Below are positions 35,529 to 45,009 of a stretch of 64,000 nucleotides of DNA, one piece after another; the first letter of the stretch is position 1; each line of letters starts with the position of its first letter. The position numbers were made by a program, and so were the translations under genes. Source of the stretch: Paracoccus shandongensis (lineage in GTDB: Bacteria; Pseudomonadota; Alphaproteobacteria; Rhodobacterales; Rhodobacteraceae); NCBI RefSeq assembly GCF_017315735.1, contig NZ_JAFLRK010000011.1:1-64000 (forward strand), written 5' to 3'. The notes under the pieces were generated by a model. It did no database searches. It saw only the letters and a program-made list of their open reading frames with translations, and was not told the DNA's origin.

Positions 35529-35858
35529 TCAGTTCGCCTCTTGCGGCGCGTCCTCGGTCGCGGGGGCCGTGTTTTCCGTGGCGGGCGCGGCTTCGGTTCC
35601 CCGGACCTCGCTGTCCTCTGGCTCCGGCAGGCCCTCGGGCGAGACGACCGGGGGGGCGGTGCCGTCGGTTCCTTCGGCATTGGTGATCGGCGTGCCGGCG
35701 GGCGGGGGCGTGGTGGCCAGCCCCTCGTTCTGCTCGTCCACGCCGGGGCGGAACACCATGAAGGCCAGGAAGGCCGCGATCAGGACGATGGCAAGGGCGG
35801 TCAGCGCCGGCACATGGCGGCGGGCTGACCGCGAAGCGTCGTTGTCATTGTGGGACAT
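35529..35858 (-). CDS. Hypothetical single-pass membrane protein
   Basis: A 109-residue protein: a short polar N-terminus (MSHNDNDASRSARR), one hydrophobic helix (VPALTALAIVLIAAFLAFMV, about residues 16-35), then a long low-complexity tail rich in Pro, Thr, Ala and Glu (APATENTAPATEDAPQEAN). The tail is probably disordered in the periplasm. I recognise no family. GGAGAAAACCCC lies before the ATG. Confidence 0.65.
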   Translation of the reverse strand: MSHNDNDASRSARRHVPALTALAIVLIAAFLAFMVFRPGVDEQNEGLATTPPPAGTPITNAEGTDGTAPPVVSPEGLPEPEDSEVRGTEAAPATENTAPATEDAPQEAN

Positions 35859-35903
35859 GGGGTTTTCTCCGATGGCTTGGCAAGGCAACTGCCGAAAAAG
35901 GGC

Positions 35904-37283
35904 CTAGTTCCTGTCGGGCACCAGCTTTCCGGGGTTCAGGATGCCATGGGGATCCAGCGCCGCCTTGATCTGGCCCATCAGCTGCCAGCCTTCGCCATGC
36001 TGGGCAGCCATCAGCCCGCGCTTGCCGATGCCGATGCCATGTTCGCCGCTAATCGTGCCGCCCACGGCCAGCGCGCGTTCGGCCATGCGGGTGGCGATGC
36101 GCTTGGCCGCCGCGATCTCGTCGGGGCTGGCGGGATCGACCAGCAGAAGCGCATGGAAGTTACCGTCGCCGACATGGCCCAGGATGGGGCCGATCAGCCC
36201 TTCGGCGGCGATGTCTTCCGCTGCGGCATGGACGGCGGCGGGCAGGTGCGACATAGGCACGCAGACATCGGTGGCCAGCCCCGAGGCGCCGGGCCGCAGC
36301 GCCAGGCAGGCGTGATAGGCCCCGTGCCGCATCCGCCACAGCCGGGCGCGGTCTTCCGCCGTGGTCGCCCAGTCGAAACCCTGGGCGCCGAACTCGGCCG
36401 CGATGTCGCCGAAGCGGGCGGCGTCCTCGCGCACCGCGCCGGGGCTGCCGTGGAACTCGACCATCAGATGCGGCTGTTCGGGCATGGCGCTGCCGGAATG
36501 AAGGTTGAAGGCCCGCGCGCTGGCCGCGTCGACAAACTCGATCCGCGCCATGGGGATGCCCGACTGGATCGTGGCGCTGACGCATTCCACGGCGTGATCC
36601 AGGCTGTCGAAGGCGCAGACGGCGGCGGCCACCTCCTCGGGCTGGCCGTGCAGGCGCAGGGTCAGTTCGGTGATCACGCCCAGCGTGCCCTCGGACCCGA
36701 CGAACAGCCCGGTCAGGTCGTAACCGGCGCTGGACTTCGCCGCCCGCGTGCCGGTGCGGATGATCCGCCCGTCGGCCAGCACCACCTGAAGCGCCAGCAC
36801 ATTGTCGCGCATCGTGCCGTAACGCACGGCGGTCGTCCCGCTGGCCCGCGTGGCCGCCATCCCGCCAAGGGACGCATTGGCCCCCGGATCGACCGGGAAG
36901 AACAACCCCGTCGCGCGCAGTTCCGTATTCAGCGCCTCTCGGGTGACGCCCGGCTGGACGCTGGCCTGCATGTCCTCGGCCCGGACCTCCACCACCTTGT
37001 CCATCCGCGACAGATCGAGCGAAAGGCCCCCCTTCATCGGCAGCGCGTGCCCCTCCAGCGAGGTGCCGGTGCCCCAGGCGACCACCGGGACGCGGGCCTC
37101 GTTGCAGGCCCGCAGGATCGCCGCCACCTCCTCGGCGCTCTCGGGCCAGGCCACGGCGTCGGGCGGGGGCGAGCGGTGGAAGGCCTCGGACTGGGCATGG
37201 TGGTCGCGGTCGGCGGCGGTCTGGGACAGGCGTGTTCCCAGGATGCCACGCAGGCGGTCGGAAAGGGCGGCGGGCAGGCTCAT
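35904..37283 (-). CDS. dld: FAD-linked D-lactate dehydrogenase (cytochrome type)
   Basis: A 459-residue flavoprotein of the GlcD/D-lactate dehydrogenase family. The PCMH FAD-binding domain (PVVAWGTGTSLEGHALP near residue 70, DPGANASLGGMAATRASGT near 133, GLFVGSEGTLGVITE near 190) precedes the C-terminal FAD-linked oxidase domain, with GHVGDGNFH near 371 and SGEHGIGIGKRG near 412. It probably oxidises D-lactate or a similar 2-hydroxy acid and passes electrons to the respiratory chain. No GlcE/GlcF genes adjoin it, favouring D-lactate over glycolate. The start at 37283 omits a 20-codon extension. Confidence 0.88.
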   Translation of the reverse strand: MSLPAALSDRLRGILGTRLSQTAADRDHHAQSEAFHRSPPPDAVAWPESAEEVAAILRACNEARVPVVAWGTGTSLEGHALPMKGGLSLDLSRMDKVVEVRAEDMQASVQPGVTREALNTELRATGLFFPVDPGANASLGGMAATRASGTTAVRYGTMRDNVLALQVVLADGRIIRTGTRAAKSSAGYDLTGLFVGSEGTLGVITELTLRLHGQPEEVAAAVCAFDSLDHAVECVSATIQSGIPMARIEFVDAASARAFNLHSGSAMPEQPHLMVEFHGSPGAVREDAARFGDIAAEFGAQGFDWATTAEDRARLWRMRHGAYHACLALRPGASGLATDVCVPMSHLPAAVHAAAEDIAAEGLIGPILGHVGDGNFHALLLVDPASPDEIAAAKRIATRMAERALAVGGTISGEHGIGIGKRGLMAAQHGEGWQLMGQIKAALDPHGILNPGKLVPDRN

Positions 37284-37428
37284 GATGGTTTCCTCGGCTA
37301 TCGCGGGCAGGTTAGCCTTTGGATGAACCTTGGCAAAGCCCACCGCGTTCTGTCATGGACGGTTCATGAAAATGCCATAAGGTCGCGCCAAACCGCCGCC
37401 AGACTTCTTTGACTGCCCAGGATAGCCG

Positions 37429-38322
37429 ATGGACACCACCCGGATCTCGCCGCTGTATCCCGCCGCAACACACGGCAGCGGACCCGCCCTGCCCGACGGC
37501 CTGCTGGCTGAAACCCCGGCCCGATCCGACCATGCCTATGTCACGCTGGTCACCAATCCCGACTACCTTCCGGGGGCCGAGGCGCTGCTGCGGTCCTTGA
37601 CGCTGACCGGCACGCGCGCCGACCTGGTGGTCATGCACCGCGGCTTGGGCCCGGCCCATCTGGCGCGGCTGCGCGCCCACGGCGCCCGGCTGATCGCCGC
37701 CGACCTGCTGCCCACCAGCGAAGGCTTCGACCGCGCCCATGCTCGCGACGCCCTGCACGCCCGCGCGGCCTTCACCCAGGGCGGCAAGCCCGATTTCCAC
37801 ACGCCCTTGGACAATTTCGTCAAGCTGCGGCTGTGGCAGCTGGATTACGACCGCTGCGTCTTCATCGACGCCGACGCGGTGGTGCTGCGGTCCGTCGAAA
37901 AGTTGTTCGACCTGCCGGAATTCTGCGCAGCCCCCAATGTCTATGACGGGCTGGACGGGTTCCACCGCATGAATTCGGGCGTCTTCACCGCGCGCCCCGA
38001 CATCCGCACCTATCACGCGATGATGGCCCATCTGGACCGCCCCGGCGTCTTCTGGCGGCGCACCGACCAGACCTTTCTGCAGGACTATTTCCCCGACTGG
38101 CACGGGCTGTCGATCCATCACAACATGCTGCAATATGTCTGGATGAACATGCCGGAACTGTGGAGCTGGGAGGACATCCGCATCCTGCATTTCCAATACG
38201 AGAAGCCCTGGCAGGACCACGACAAGGCCCATCTGCTGCGCCCGCTGATCGAGTTGTGGCGCGCCATCGCCGAAGGCCATCCCGTCCCCGACCTGGCCGC
38301 GCAGGCCCGTCCCGCCGCCTGA
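37429..38322 (+). CDS. Glycosyltransferase family 8 (glycogenin-like)
   Basis: A 297-residue retaining glycosyltransferase. YVTLVTNPDYLPGAEALLRSL near residue 37 is the nucleotide-binding start, FIDADAVVL near 144 is the DxD metal site, NSGVF near 182 is a substrate loop, and HFQYEKPW near 255 is the HxxxxKP motif of GT8 enzymes. The donor and acceptor are unknown; galactinol synthase/glycogenin-type enzymes are nearest. The next gene starts within its stop (TGATG), indicating a joint product. Confidence 0.9.
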   Translation: MDTTRISPLYPAATHGSGPALPDGLLAETPARSDHAYVTLVTNPDYLPGAEALLRSLTLTGTRADLVVMHRGLGPAHLARLRAHGARLIAADLLPTSEGFDRAHARDALHARAAFTQGGKPDFHTPLDNFVKLRLWQLDYDRCVFIDADAVVLRSVEKLFDLPEFCAAPNVYDGLDGFHRMNSGVFTARPDIRTYHAMMAHLDRPGVFWRRTDQTFLQDYFPDWHGLSIHHNMLQYVWMNMPELWSWEDIRILHFQYEKPWQDHDKAHLLRPLIELWRAIAEGHPVPDLAAQARPAA

Positions 38323-39149
38323 TGCGCATCGCGCTGACCGGCGCATCGGGCATCGTCGGCGGCTTCGTGCTGCGCGCGGCGCAAGCGGCGGGCCATCAGG
38401 TGACGCGGCTTGACCGCAGCACCGGCTTCCAGTTGGGCGACACGCCAGACCTGTCAGGCCACGACGCGCTGATCCATTGCGCCTTCGCCCACACCCCCGG
38501 CCGCTATCGCGGGGGCGAGGGCGACGACCCCGAAACCTTCCTGCGCCTGAACCGCGACGGAACCCTCCGCCTGCTCGAGGCAGCCGTCCGCGATGGCGTG
38601 GACCGGGTGGTATTCCTGTCCTCGCGCGCGGTCCATGACGGGTATCCGCCCGGGACCGCCCTGCCCGACGACCTGCCCGCCCGGCCCGCCAACCTCTACG
38701 GCCAGGTCAAGGCCGACGCCGAAGCGCACCTTGCCAGCCTTCCCCTCAAGGGCACCGCGATCCGGGCCACCGGCGTCTATGGCCTGCCCGGCAAATGGCA
38801 CGGCCTGTTCAGCGACTATCTGGCAGGCCGTCCCGTCCAACCCCGCATCGCGACCGAGGTTCACGGCGACGACCTCGCCGCCGCGATCCTTCTGCTGCTG
38901 GACCAGCAAACCCCGCCTTCCCAGGTGAATTGCAGCGACCTGATCCTGGACCGCCATAACCTGCTGGCGCAGGTTCAGGCGCTGACCGGCTGCCCGCACT
39001 CCCTGCCCGCCCGCGCCGACCCGGCCCCCTTGCGCGTGCAATGCTGCGACCGCCTGCGCGCCATGGGCTGGCAACCCGGCGGCATAGCGAAACTGCGCGC
39101 CACCCTGCCCTTTCTGCTTTCTTCTTCAGAAAAATATCCTCGGGGGTAG
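38322..39149 (+). CDS. NAD-dependent epimerase/dehydratase (extended SDR)
   Basis: A 275-residue extended short-chain dehydrogenase. The Rossmann motif GASGIVGG is at residues 7-14, FLSSRAVHDG near 102 holds the catalytic Ser region, and YGQVK near 126 the Tyr-x-x-x-Lys pair. It probably changes a nucleotide sugar, fitting the coupled GT8 gene. The last residues (SSSEKYPRG) are encoded by the intergenic repeat element, so the C-terminus has been set by that element. Confidence 0.87.
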   Translation: MRIALTGASGIVGGFVLRAAQAAGHQVTRLDRSTGFQLGDTPDLSGHDALIHCAFAHTPGRYRGGEGDDPETFLRLNRDGTLRLLEAAVRDGVDRVVFLSSRAVHDGYPPGTALPDDLPARPANLYGQVKADAEAHLASLPLKGTAIRATGVYGLPGKWHGLFSDYLAGRPVQPRIATEVHGDDLAAAILLLLDQQTPPSQVNCSDLILDRHNLLAQVQALTGCPHSLPARADPAPLRVQCCDRLRAMGWQPGGIAKLRATLPFLLSSSEKYPRG

Positions 39150-39189
39150 GACGCCCGCAGGGCGTCCGCAGGGGGCGGAAAGCCCCCTG
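39118..39189 (-). repeat. Intergenic hairpin-GGATATTT element, copy 2
   Basis: On the minus strand two perfect 8-bp hairpins (CAGGGGGC/GCCCCCTG at 39169-39189 and GGACGCCC/GGGCGTCC at 39149-39167) are followed by ACCCCCGAGGATATTTTT and a GAAGAAGAAAG tail. The core matches copy 1 at 23618-23666. It lies downstream of cobT and probably acts as its terminator; it also overlaps the 3' end of the convergent epimerase gene. Confidence 0.6.
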
Positions 39190-39210
39190 TCTGTCCCCGC
39201 GGGACGCGGG

Positions 39211-41073
39211 TCAGGCGCGGCGAGCCATCCCCAGGGCCCGCGCCCTCTTGCGCGGATCGGCGTCGAACAGCGCGGCCAGTTGCTCGGTAATCGCGCCGGC
39301 CAACTGGTCCGCATCCGTGATCGTCACCGCGCGTTCGTAATATCGCGTCACGTCATGGCCGATGCCGATCGCCAGCAGTTCCACCATGCGCTTCTTCTCC
39401 ACCATGGCGATCACGTCGCGCAGGTGCTTTTCCAGATAGTTCGCCGGATTGACCGACAGGGTCGAATCATCGACCGGCGCGCCGTCGGAAATCACCATCA
39501 GGATCTTGCGCGCCTCGCTCCGCCGCACCAGCCGCTTGTGCGCCCATTCCAGCGCCTCGCTGTCGATGTTTTCCTTGAGGAGACCCTCCTTCATCATCAG
39601 CCCAAGGTTCGGCCGCACCCGCCGCCAGGGCGCGTCGGCGGGCTTGTAGATGATGTGGCGCAGGTCATTCAGACGCCCCGGCTGGGCGGGACGGCCCGCC
39701 TGCAGCCAGGCCTCGCGCGATTGCCCGCCCTTCCAGGCCCGCGTGGTAAAGCCCAGGATCTCGACCTTGACGCTGCACCGCTCCAGCGTGCGGGCCAGAA
39801 CGTCCGCGCAGATGGCGGCGATGCTGATGGGCCGGCCCCGCATCGACCCAGAGTTGTCGATCAGCAGCGTCACCACCGTGTCGCGGAACTCGGTGTCCTT
39901 TTCCACCTTGAAGGACAAGGGCGTGGTCGGGTTCGCCACCACGCGCGCCAGGCGGCCCGCGTCCAGCACGCCCTCCTCCTTGTCGAACTCCCAACTGCGG
40001 TTCTGCTGGGCCTGCAGGCGGCGCTGCAACTTGTTGGCCAGCCGCGACACCGCCCCGCGCAGGGGTTCCAGCTGCTTGTCCAGATAGGCGCGCAGCCGTT
40101 CCAGTTCGGCCGGATCGGCCAGATCCTCGGCGCGGATTTCCTCGTCCCAGGTCTGGGCGAAGACCTTGTAATCGGCACTGGCCTCGCTGACCGGGGGCGG
40201 CAGGTCGGGCGGGGTTTCCGATTCGGGCATTTCGGCCTCGTCGGTCAGCTGCTCGTCGGACTGGTCGTCCATGCTGACCTGGGCCTGGCGTTCGTCCTGC
40301 TGCTGTTCCTGGGACCGCTCGGGCGAGGCCTCGGCATCCTCGCTGTCGTCCTGGTCGCGGGACTGGTTGTCGCCCGCTTCCTCGTCCTGTTCGGCGTTTT
40401 CGTCCGAATCGTCGTCTTCCTGCTGGTCGGGATCGTCACCCAGCTGGTCGCCGTAGCCCAGGTCGCTGATGACCTGCCGCGACAGGCGCGCGAAGGCCGC
40501 CTGGTCGGCCAGCACCTCGTTCACATGCGACAGCGACCCGCCCGCCTGCTGTTCGACAAAAGGCCGCCACAGGTCGGCCACATGCTGCGCGCCCACCGGC
40601 AGCGCGCGGCCCGTCGCGGCCTGGCGGACGATGTAACCGGCAGCCACCGCCAGCGGCGCGTCGGCGGGGGCCTTGATCTGGCCGTAACCCTTCTTGTCCG
40701 CATCCGCGCCGATCCGGGCGTCGATGTTGGACAAGGCGCCCGGCATGTCGCGCGCGCCAAGCGCCTCGCAGCGGGCGGTTTCCATGGCCTCGTAAAGCTC
40801 CTTCGCCATGGGCCCGGCGGGAGAGAACCGGGCATGGGTCGCCGCGTCGTGGTGGCGCATCCGCATCGCCAGGGCGTCGGCGGTGCCCCGGGCCAGCAGG
40901 ATCTCGTCCCGGCCCATGCGGCGGCTGACCTGCGGCAGGCGCATCGTGTCGCCCGCCACGCCCGAGGGATCGGCGCTGAAGGTCACGTTCAGTTCCCGGT
41001 CGTCGGCCAGGGCGCGCGTCGCCTCGGACAGGGCCTTCTTGAAGGGATCGGCGGGGTTGTCGGACTTCTTCAT
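39211..41073 (-). CDS. cobT: Cobaltochelatase subunit CobT
   Basis: A 620-residue subunit of the aerobic CobNST cobaltochelatase, which puts cobalt into hydrogenobyrinate a,c-diamide with ATP. The long central region (about 210-300) is very acidic and Gln-rich ([20 protein letters not shown]), typical of CobT. The C-terminal von Willebrand A domain has the metal site DNSGSMRG near residue 408 and [10 protein letters not shown]. CobS is not in view. A hairpin element follows the stop. This CobT should not be confused with the CobT phosphoribosyltransferase of enteric bacteria. Confidence 0.95.
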   Translation of the reverse strand: MKKSDNPADPFKKALSEATRALADDRELNVTFSADPSGVAGDTMRLPQVSRRMGRDEILLARGTADALAMRMRHHDAATHARFSPAGPMAKELYEAMETARCEALGARDMPGALSNIDARIGADADKKGYGQIKAPADAPLAVAAGYIVRQAATGRALPVGAQHVADLWRPFVEQQAGGSLSHVNEVLADQAAFARLSRQVISDLGYGDQLGDDPDQQEDDDSDENAEQDEEAGDNQSRDQDDSEDAEASPERSQEQQQDERQAQVSMDDQSDEQLTDEAEMPESETPPDLPPPVSEASADYKVFAQTWDEEIRAEDLADPAELERLRAYLDKQLEPLRGAVSRLANKLQRRLQAQQNRSWEFDKEEGVLDAGRLARVVANPTTPLSFKVEKDTEFRDTVVTLLIDNSGSMRGRPISIAAICADVLARTLERCSVKVEILGFTTRAWKGGQSREAWLQAGRPAQPGRLNDLRHIIYKPADAPWRRVRPNLGLMMKEGLLKENIDSEALEWAHKRLVRRSEARKILMVISDGAPVDDSTLSVNPANYLEKHLRDVIAMVEKKRMVELLAIGIGHDVTRYYERAVTITDADQLAGAITEQLAALFDADPRKRARALGMARRA

Positions 41074-41227
41074 GGGATTGATAGACCACCGCCGCGCCCG
41101 TCAGGCAAGGCCCGTTGTGCGAAAACGCAAGAACGGCTGTGCGCCCCTGCCCGGCGATTTGCCGAACCGTGCGGCCCGACAGGCGTTAGGCTGGCCGTGC
41201 CCCATGACCCAACAAGGACCAGCAGAC

Positions 41228-41809
41228 ATGACCAAGCCCCGCATCGGCGTCATCATCAGTTCCACCCGTGACACCCGCTTTGCCGACAAGCCCACGGCCT
41301 GGCTGATGGACAAGGTCAAGGACCATCCCGACCTGGACTTCGCGCTGATCGACCTGCGCGACCAGAACCTGCCCTTCTTCAACGAACCCGCGTCGAACCT
41401 GTGGATACCGTCCAGCGATCCGAACGCCGTGGCGTGGCAGGAAAAACTGGCGGGCCTTGACGGCTTTGTCTTCGTCGTCGCGGAATACAACCGATCCATC
41501 ACCGGGGCACTGAAGAACGCGCTGGACCAGGCCTACAAGGAATGGAACCGCAAGCCCTTCTCGGCGCTGGCCTATGGCAGCCTGGGCGGCGCGCGCGCCC
41601 TGGAACACCTGCGCCTGATCGGGATCGAGCTTCAGATGGTGCCCCTGCGCAATGCCGTCCATATCGGCGGAGGCGATTTCTTCAAGGTCTCTCCCCTTGG
41701 CGCCAATGCCCCGATGAGCGAGATCGAGGACCACCTGGAAGGCTCGCTCAAGGCCATGCTGGACGAATTGACCTGGTGGGCCAGGACGCTGCAAACCGCG
41801 CGCGGCTGA
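41228..41809 (+). CDS. NAD(P)H-dependent FMN reductase
   Basis: A 193-residue flavodoxin-fold protein. ISSTRDTRFADKPTAWL near residue 10 is the FMN phosphate loop, VFVVAEYNRSITGALKNALDQ near 78 the isoalloxazine loop, and AYGSLGGARALEHLR near 115 the third flavin-binding segment. It belongs to the ArsH/ChrR/azoreductase group; the electron acceptor is unknown. AAGGA precedes the ATG at 41228. It is divergent from cobT and convergent with the PopZ-like gene. Confidence 0.9.
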   Translation: MTKPRIGVIISSTRDTRFADKPTAWLMDKVKDHPDLDFALIDLRDQNLPFFNEPASNLWIPSSDPNAVAWQEKLAGLDGFVFVVAEYNRSITGALKNALDQAYKEWNRKPFSALAYGSLGGARALEHLRLIGIELQMVPLRNAVHIGGGDFFKVSPLGANAPMSEIEDHLEGSLKAMLDELTWWARTLQTARG

Positions 41810-41854
41810 GCGGATTTCCGGGCAGCACCGTGACAGGCGCTGCCCGCTGCGATG

Positions 41855-42706
41855 TCAGAAGCGATCCATCTGCGCTTCCAGCGCGGCGGCAACCTCGCGG
41901 CGGATCACCGCGCGCAGGTTGGCCGAGAATCGCTGGCCCAGCTCTCCGTTCAGTTCCTCTTGCACCATCTCGCGCAGCATGTCGCGGATGTCCTGATCGG
42001 TGCTTTCCCCGTCGGCCTGGGCCTGGAGTTCGGCATCGAAGGCTTCGGCCGCGGCGGCCAGTTCGGCGACGGGATCGGTCGCAGGCTCGGGCGGCAGGGT
42101 CCAGCCAGAGGGGCGCTGGTCCACCGGCTTGGCGGCCAGGACGGGGGCGGGTTCTTCCAGTTCGGGCCGCATCCGTGCCTTCCAGTCGAAGGCTTCGGCG
42201 AAATCGTCCGCATCATCGCCGATATCCAAGACCGCCGGTTCAAGGCTGGCCGGGGCGGGCGCGGGTTCGGGCAGGCGCGCGGTTTCGCGCATCTCGGGCC
42301 GCAGCCAGGCCCGCCAGCCCGAGGGCTTGGCCCCTTCCGGTTCGGCAATCCGGCGCTCGGCCCCCAGGCGGAGGGGCACGGCATTGGCGGCAGGCTTGGC
42401 GCCGGCGCGCAGGATGAAGGCCGGAACCTGCGGGGCATCATCCGCCTCGGGCAGTTCGGGGGCCACCGGCCGCGTCGATTCGGCGGTTTCGACCATCTGC
42501 CGCGCCAGGGCGGCATTGCCGCCATAGCGGCGCGCCAGGAATTCGGCCGCATCGTCCTGGACCAGGTCGCTGCGGCCCGCCCGGAGCCGGTCCCGCGCGG
42601 TGCTGAGCGCATCGTCATCGGCGATCATGCGGCGGATGGCGGTCAGGACATCGCCGATGTCTTCCGACAGGCGGGCGGCGTTTTGTGAAAAGCGGGGGTC
42701 AGCCAT
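41855..42706 (-). CDS. PopZ-like polar organiser candidate
   Basis: A 283-residue protein of low complexity. Near residues 14-32 it has EDIGDVLTAIRRMIADDD, very like the N-terminal motif EEILASIRRIISEDD of Caulobacter PopZ as I recall it. A long acidic, proline- and alanine-rich linker follows, then a C-terminal helical region (IRDMLREMVQEELNGELGQ and VIRREVAAALEAQ) like the PopZ/DUF2497 oligomerisation helices. It lies 23 bp after tolC, in the order pcm-tolC-this gene. PopZ forms a matrix at cell poles that anchors centromeres and signalling proteins. The whole-length match is weak, so this is inference. The ATG at 42706 was chosen over a GTG two codons upstream. Confidence 0.6.
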   Translation of the reverse strand: MADPRFSQNAARLSEDIGDVLTAIRRMIADDDALSTARDRLRAGRSDLVQDDAAEFLARRYGGNAALARQMVETAESTRPVAPELPEADDAPQVPAFILRAGAKPAANAVPLRLGAERRIAEPEGAKPSGWRAWLRPEMRETARLPEPAPAPASLEPAVLDIGDDADDFAEAFDWKARMRPELEEPAPVLAAKPVDQRPSGWTLPPEPATDPVAELAAAAEAFDAELQAQADGESTDQDIRDMLREMVQEELNGELGQRFSANLRAVIRREVAAALEAQMDRF

Positions 42707-42729
42707 GGACACCCCCGCGGATCAGGCAT

Positions 42730-44136
42730 TCAGTTGCGGCCGATCGCGCGAAGCACGCGGTCAAGGCTTTCGCCCTGCTTGCTGGTGTAGGGCGCGTCGC
42801 GCACGGCATTGTAGTATTGCGAAGGGTCATAGGTCGGAATCCCCAGGTTCAGGTGTTCTACCGTAAGACGACCCATAGCAGCCAGAAGTTGATAATGTGC
42901 TAATTGCAGGTTGGCTTCCGCCGTAATCTTGTCGGCCCGCGCCTCCAGCAGCGACTGTTCGGCGTCCAGCACGTCCAGCGTGGTGCGCGCGCCAAGCGCC
43001 GCTTCCTCGCGCACGCCGTTATAGGCCTGCTGCGCCGCCGAGATCTGTTCGTCGATGGCGCCGATCTGGGCGCGCGCCACGTCGATGTTGGCCCATGATT
43101 CGCCGACCAGCTGGCTGATCTGGCGCGACACGTTCAGCAGGTTCGCCCGCGACTGGTCGCGCAGCGCCATGGCACGGCGATGCGCGGCCGGCAGGCGGCC
43201 CCCGGAATAGATGGTCTGGCTGAGGTTCAGGCTGACCGAGGCGCTGTTGCGGTTGTCGTAATCGCCCTCGCCCAACAGTTGCTGCTGCCGACTGCGCGTG
43301 ACGCCCGCCGCGACGTTGGCCGACAGCGACGGATTGCGTTCCGCCGCGGCCTGGGCGACGCCCAGTTCAGAGGCCGCGGCCTGGCGCTGCGCCTGCGCGA
43401 TCAGCGGGTGGTTGCGCTGCCCGATAGCCCGCGCCTCATCGACCGAGGCGGGCAGCTTGGGCAGCGGCGGGGGCGCGTCCAGCCCGCTGGGAAAACGCCC
43501 GGTCGCGGCCAGATAGGCTTCGCGCGCGATTTCCAGATCCCCTTGGGCCGCGGCCAGCCCGGCCTGGGTTTCCGCCAGTTGCGCATCGGCCAGCGCCACG
43601 TCGGTCACGGTGATCTCGCCCACGTCGAAGCGGTCCTGCGCAGCCTGGCGTTCCCGCGTCAGCACCTCGACCGAGTTCTGTTGCAGGGCCACCCGTTCGG
43701 TCGCCTGCCGGATGTCGAAAAAGGCCACGGTCGCGGCCAGCAGAACGTCCTGCTCGACCGCGACAAGGCCCTGGCGCGTCGCCAGAACCTGTTCCTTGGC
43801 CGCGTCGATGGCCAGTTGCGACCGGCCCCAGTCATACAGCAGCATCTGCGCGCCGATCTGCAACGAGGTCGAGCGCGCGGTGCTATAGTCCAGCGCCCCC
43901 TCGCTGCGCGAGACCTGATGGCTGGCCGTCCATTGGACGATGGGGCGCAATTCGGCCAGGGCCGCGGCCACGTCCTCGTCGGCGGCGCGCAGCACGGCGC
44001 GGTTCTGCTCGATCAGGGCGGAATGGCGATAGGCGGCGACCAGCGTGTCGGCCAGCGATTCGGCCCAGACGGCATGGCCGGTGAACGCCATCAGCGCGAT
44101 GGCGGCGGCCCCTGAAAAGCGGCGCAGTCCTTTCAC
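42730..44136 (-). CDS. tolC: TolC family outer-membrane efflux protein
   Basis: A 468-residue outer-membrane channel for type I secretion and drug efflux. A Sec signal peptide (about residues 1-25, AVWA before ESLADTL) precedes two outer-membrane-efflux repeats. Typical positions are [25 protein letters not shown] near 35, [16 protein letters not shown] near 300 and [19 protein letters not shown] near 375. It starts with GTG, overlapping the pcm stop by 4 bp (GTGA). No membrane-fusion or transporter genes adjoin it, as is usual for a shared TolC. Confidence 0.95.
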   Translation of the reverse strand: MKGLRRFSGAAAIALMAFTGHAVWAESLADTLVAAYRHSALIEQNRAVLRAADEDVAAALAELRPIVQWTASHQVSRSEGALDYSTARSTSLQIGAQMLLYDWGRSQLAIDAAKEQVLATRQGLVAVEQDVLLAATVAFFDIRQATERVALQQNSVEVLTRERQAAQDRFDVGEITVTDVALADAQLAETQAGLAAAQGDLEIAREAYLAATGRFPSGLDAPPPLPKLPASVDEARAIGQRNHPLIAQAQRQAAASELGVAQAAAERNPSLSANVAAGVTRSRQQQLLGEGDYDNRNSASVSLNLSQTIYSGGRLPAAHRRAMALRDQSRANLLNVSRQISQLVGESWANIDVARAQIGAIDEQISAAQQAYNGVREEAALGARTTLDVLDAEQSLLEARADKITAEANLQLAHYQLLAAMGRLTVEHLNLGIPTYDPSQYYNAVRDAPYTSKQGESLDRVLRAIGRN

Positions 44137-44786
44137 AATACAAACCCCCGCGCTCGCTCGAACCCCGGCAGCAAGGGGGCTTGGGCATTGAAACCATATC
44201 GCCAGTTGACGCGCCCGTGAAGCCGGTGGCCGATGCGGACGACGCCCAGGGCGCCTTCCAGGAACAGCGCGGTGATGCGCCCGCCTTCCTTCAGCTGGTC
44301 CAGGATCGCGTCCGGCACCTCCTCGACGCCGCCGCCGATCAGGATCGCGTCAAAGGGGCCCTGCTTGGCCGCGCCCTGCGCATGGGGGGCGTTCAGCACC
44401 GCGACGTTGAAGACGCCCGCCTCGCCCAGGCGGCGCTCGGCCTCGGCGGCCATTTCGGGCTGTTCCTCGATGGCGACGACGGCCTGGACCATCCGCGCGA
44501 CGACCGCCGCCGAATAGCCATAGCCGCAGGCCAGATCCAGCACCAGGTCGTCGGGCTGCAGGTCCAGCATGTCGATCATCTTGCCCAGGGTGCGCGGCTC
44601 CAGCAGGACGCGCCCATGGCCCAGGTCCAGGTTTTCGCCCGTATAGGCCACCGCCCGGCGCGAGTCGGGCACGAAATCCTCCATCGGGACGGCCAGCATG
44701 GCCTCGATCACGGGGAACTTGGTGACATCGTTGGGGCGGACCTGCGTGTCCACCATCATCGTGCGCCGGGTGGCGAAATCGCTCAT
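44133..44786 (-). CDS. pcm: Protein-L-isoaspartate O-methyltransferase
   Basis: A 217-residue PCMT-family enzyme, which starts the repair of isoaspartyl residues in aged proteins using [14 protein letters not shown] near residue 11, then [21 protein letters not shown], and the SAM loop [18 protein letters not shown] near 85 are visible. The usual catalytic-loop sequence is replaced by variant residues, so activity on isoaspartate is not certain. The ATG at 44786 omits a 22-codon extension. tolC follows with overlap. Confidence 0.85.
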   Translation of the reverse strand: MSDFATRRTMMVDTQVRPNDVTKFPVIEAMLAVPMEDFVPDSRRAVAYTGENLDLGHGRVLLEPRTLGKMIDMLDLQPDDLVLDLACGYGYSAAVVARMVQAVVAIEEQPEMAAEAERRLGEAGVFNVAVLNAPHAQGAAKQGPFDAILIGGGVEEVPDAILDQLKEGGRITALFLEGALGVVRIGHRLHGRVNWRYGFNAQAPLLPGFERARGFVL

Positions 44787-44909
44787 CTCGGGGAGCCTCT
44801 GCAAGTGCTTTCCAGCTTTATTGCCATGATTTCGTGGGCCTCGCAACGCCACACATTCCCGTCTTGCAAGCGGCGGGCCGATCCTTTATTCCATGCCCAC
44901 CTCAACGGC

Positions 44910-44983
44910 GGCGGGTTGGCGGAGAGGTTACGCAGCGGATTGCAAATCCGTGAAGACCGGTTCGATTCCGGTACCCGCCTCCA
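44910..44983 (+). tRNA. tRNA-Cys (anticodon GCA)
   Basis: A 74-nt tRNA with encoded CCA. GGCGGGT pairs with ACCCGCC, the anticodon loop TTGCAAA gives GCA, and the T-loop is GTTCGATTC. It lies between pcm and opgC. Confidence 0.96.
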
Positions 44984-45009
44984 CCTTTCCCGGAATGCGC
45001 CGTTTTCCT

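Noticed and set aside
40200-40460. Repetitive acidic region in cobT as a repeat element
   Set aside because: It is the in-frame acidic linker typical of CobT and not a DNA repeat.
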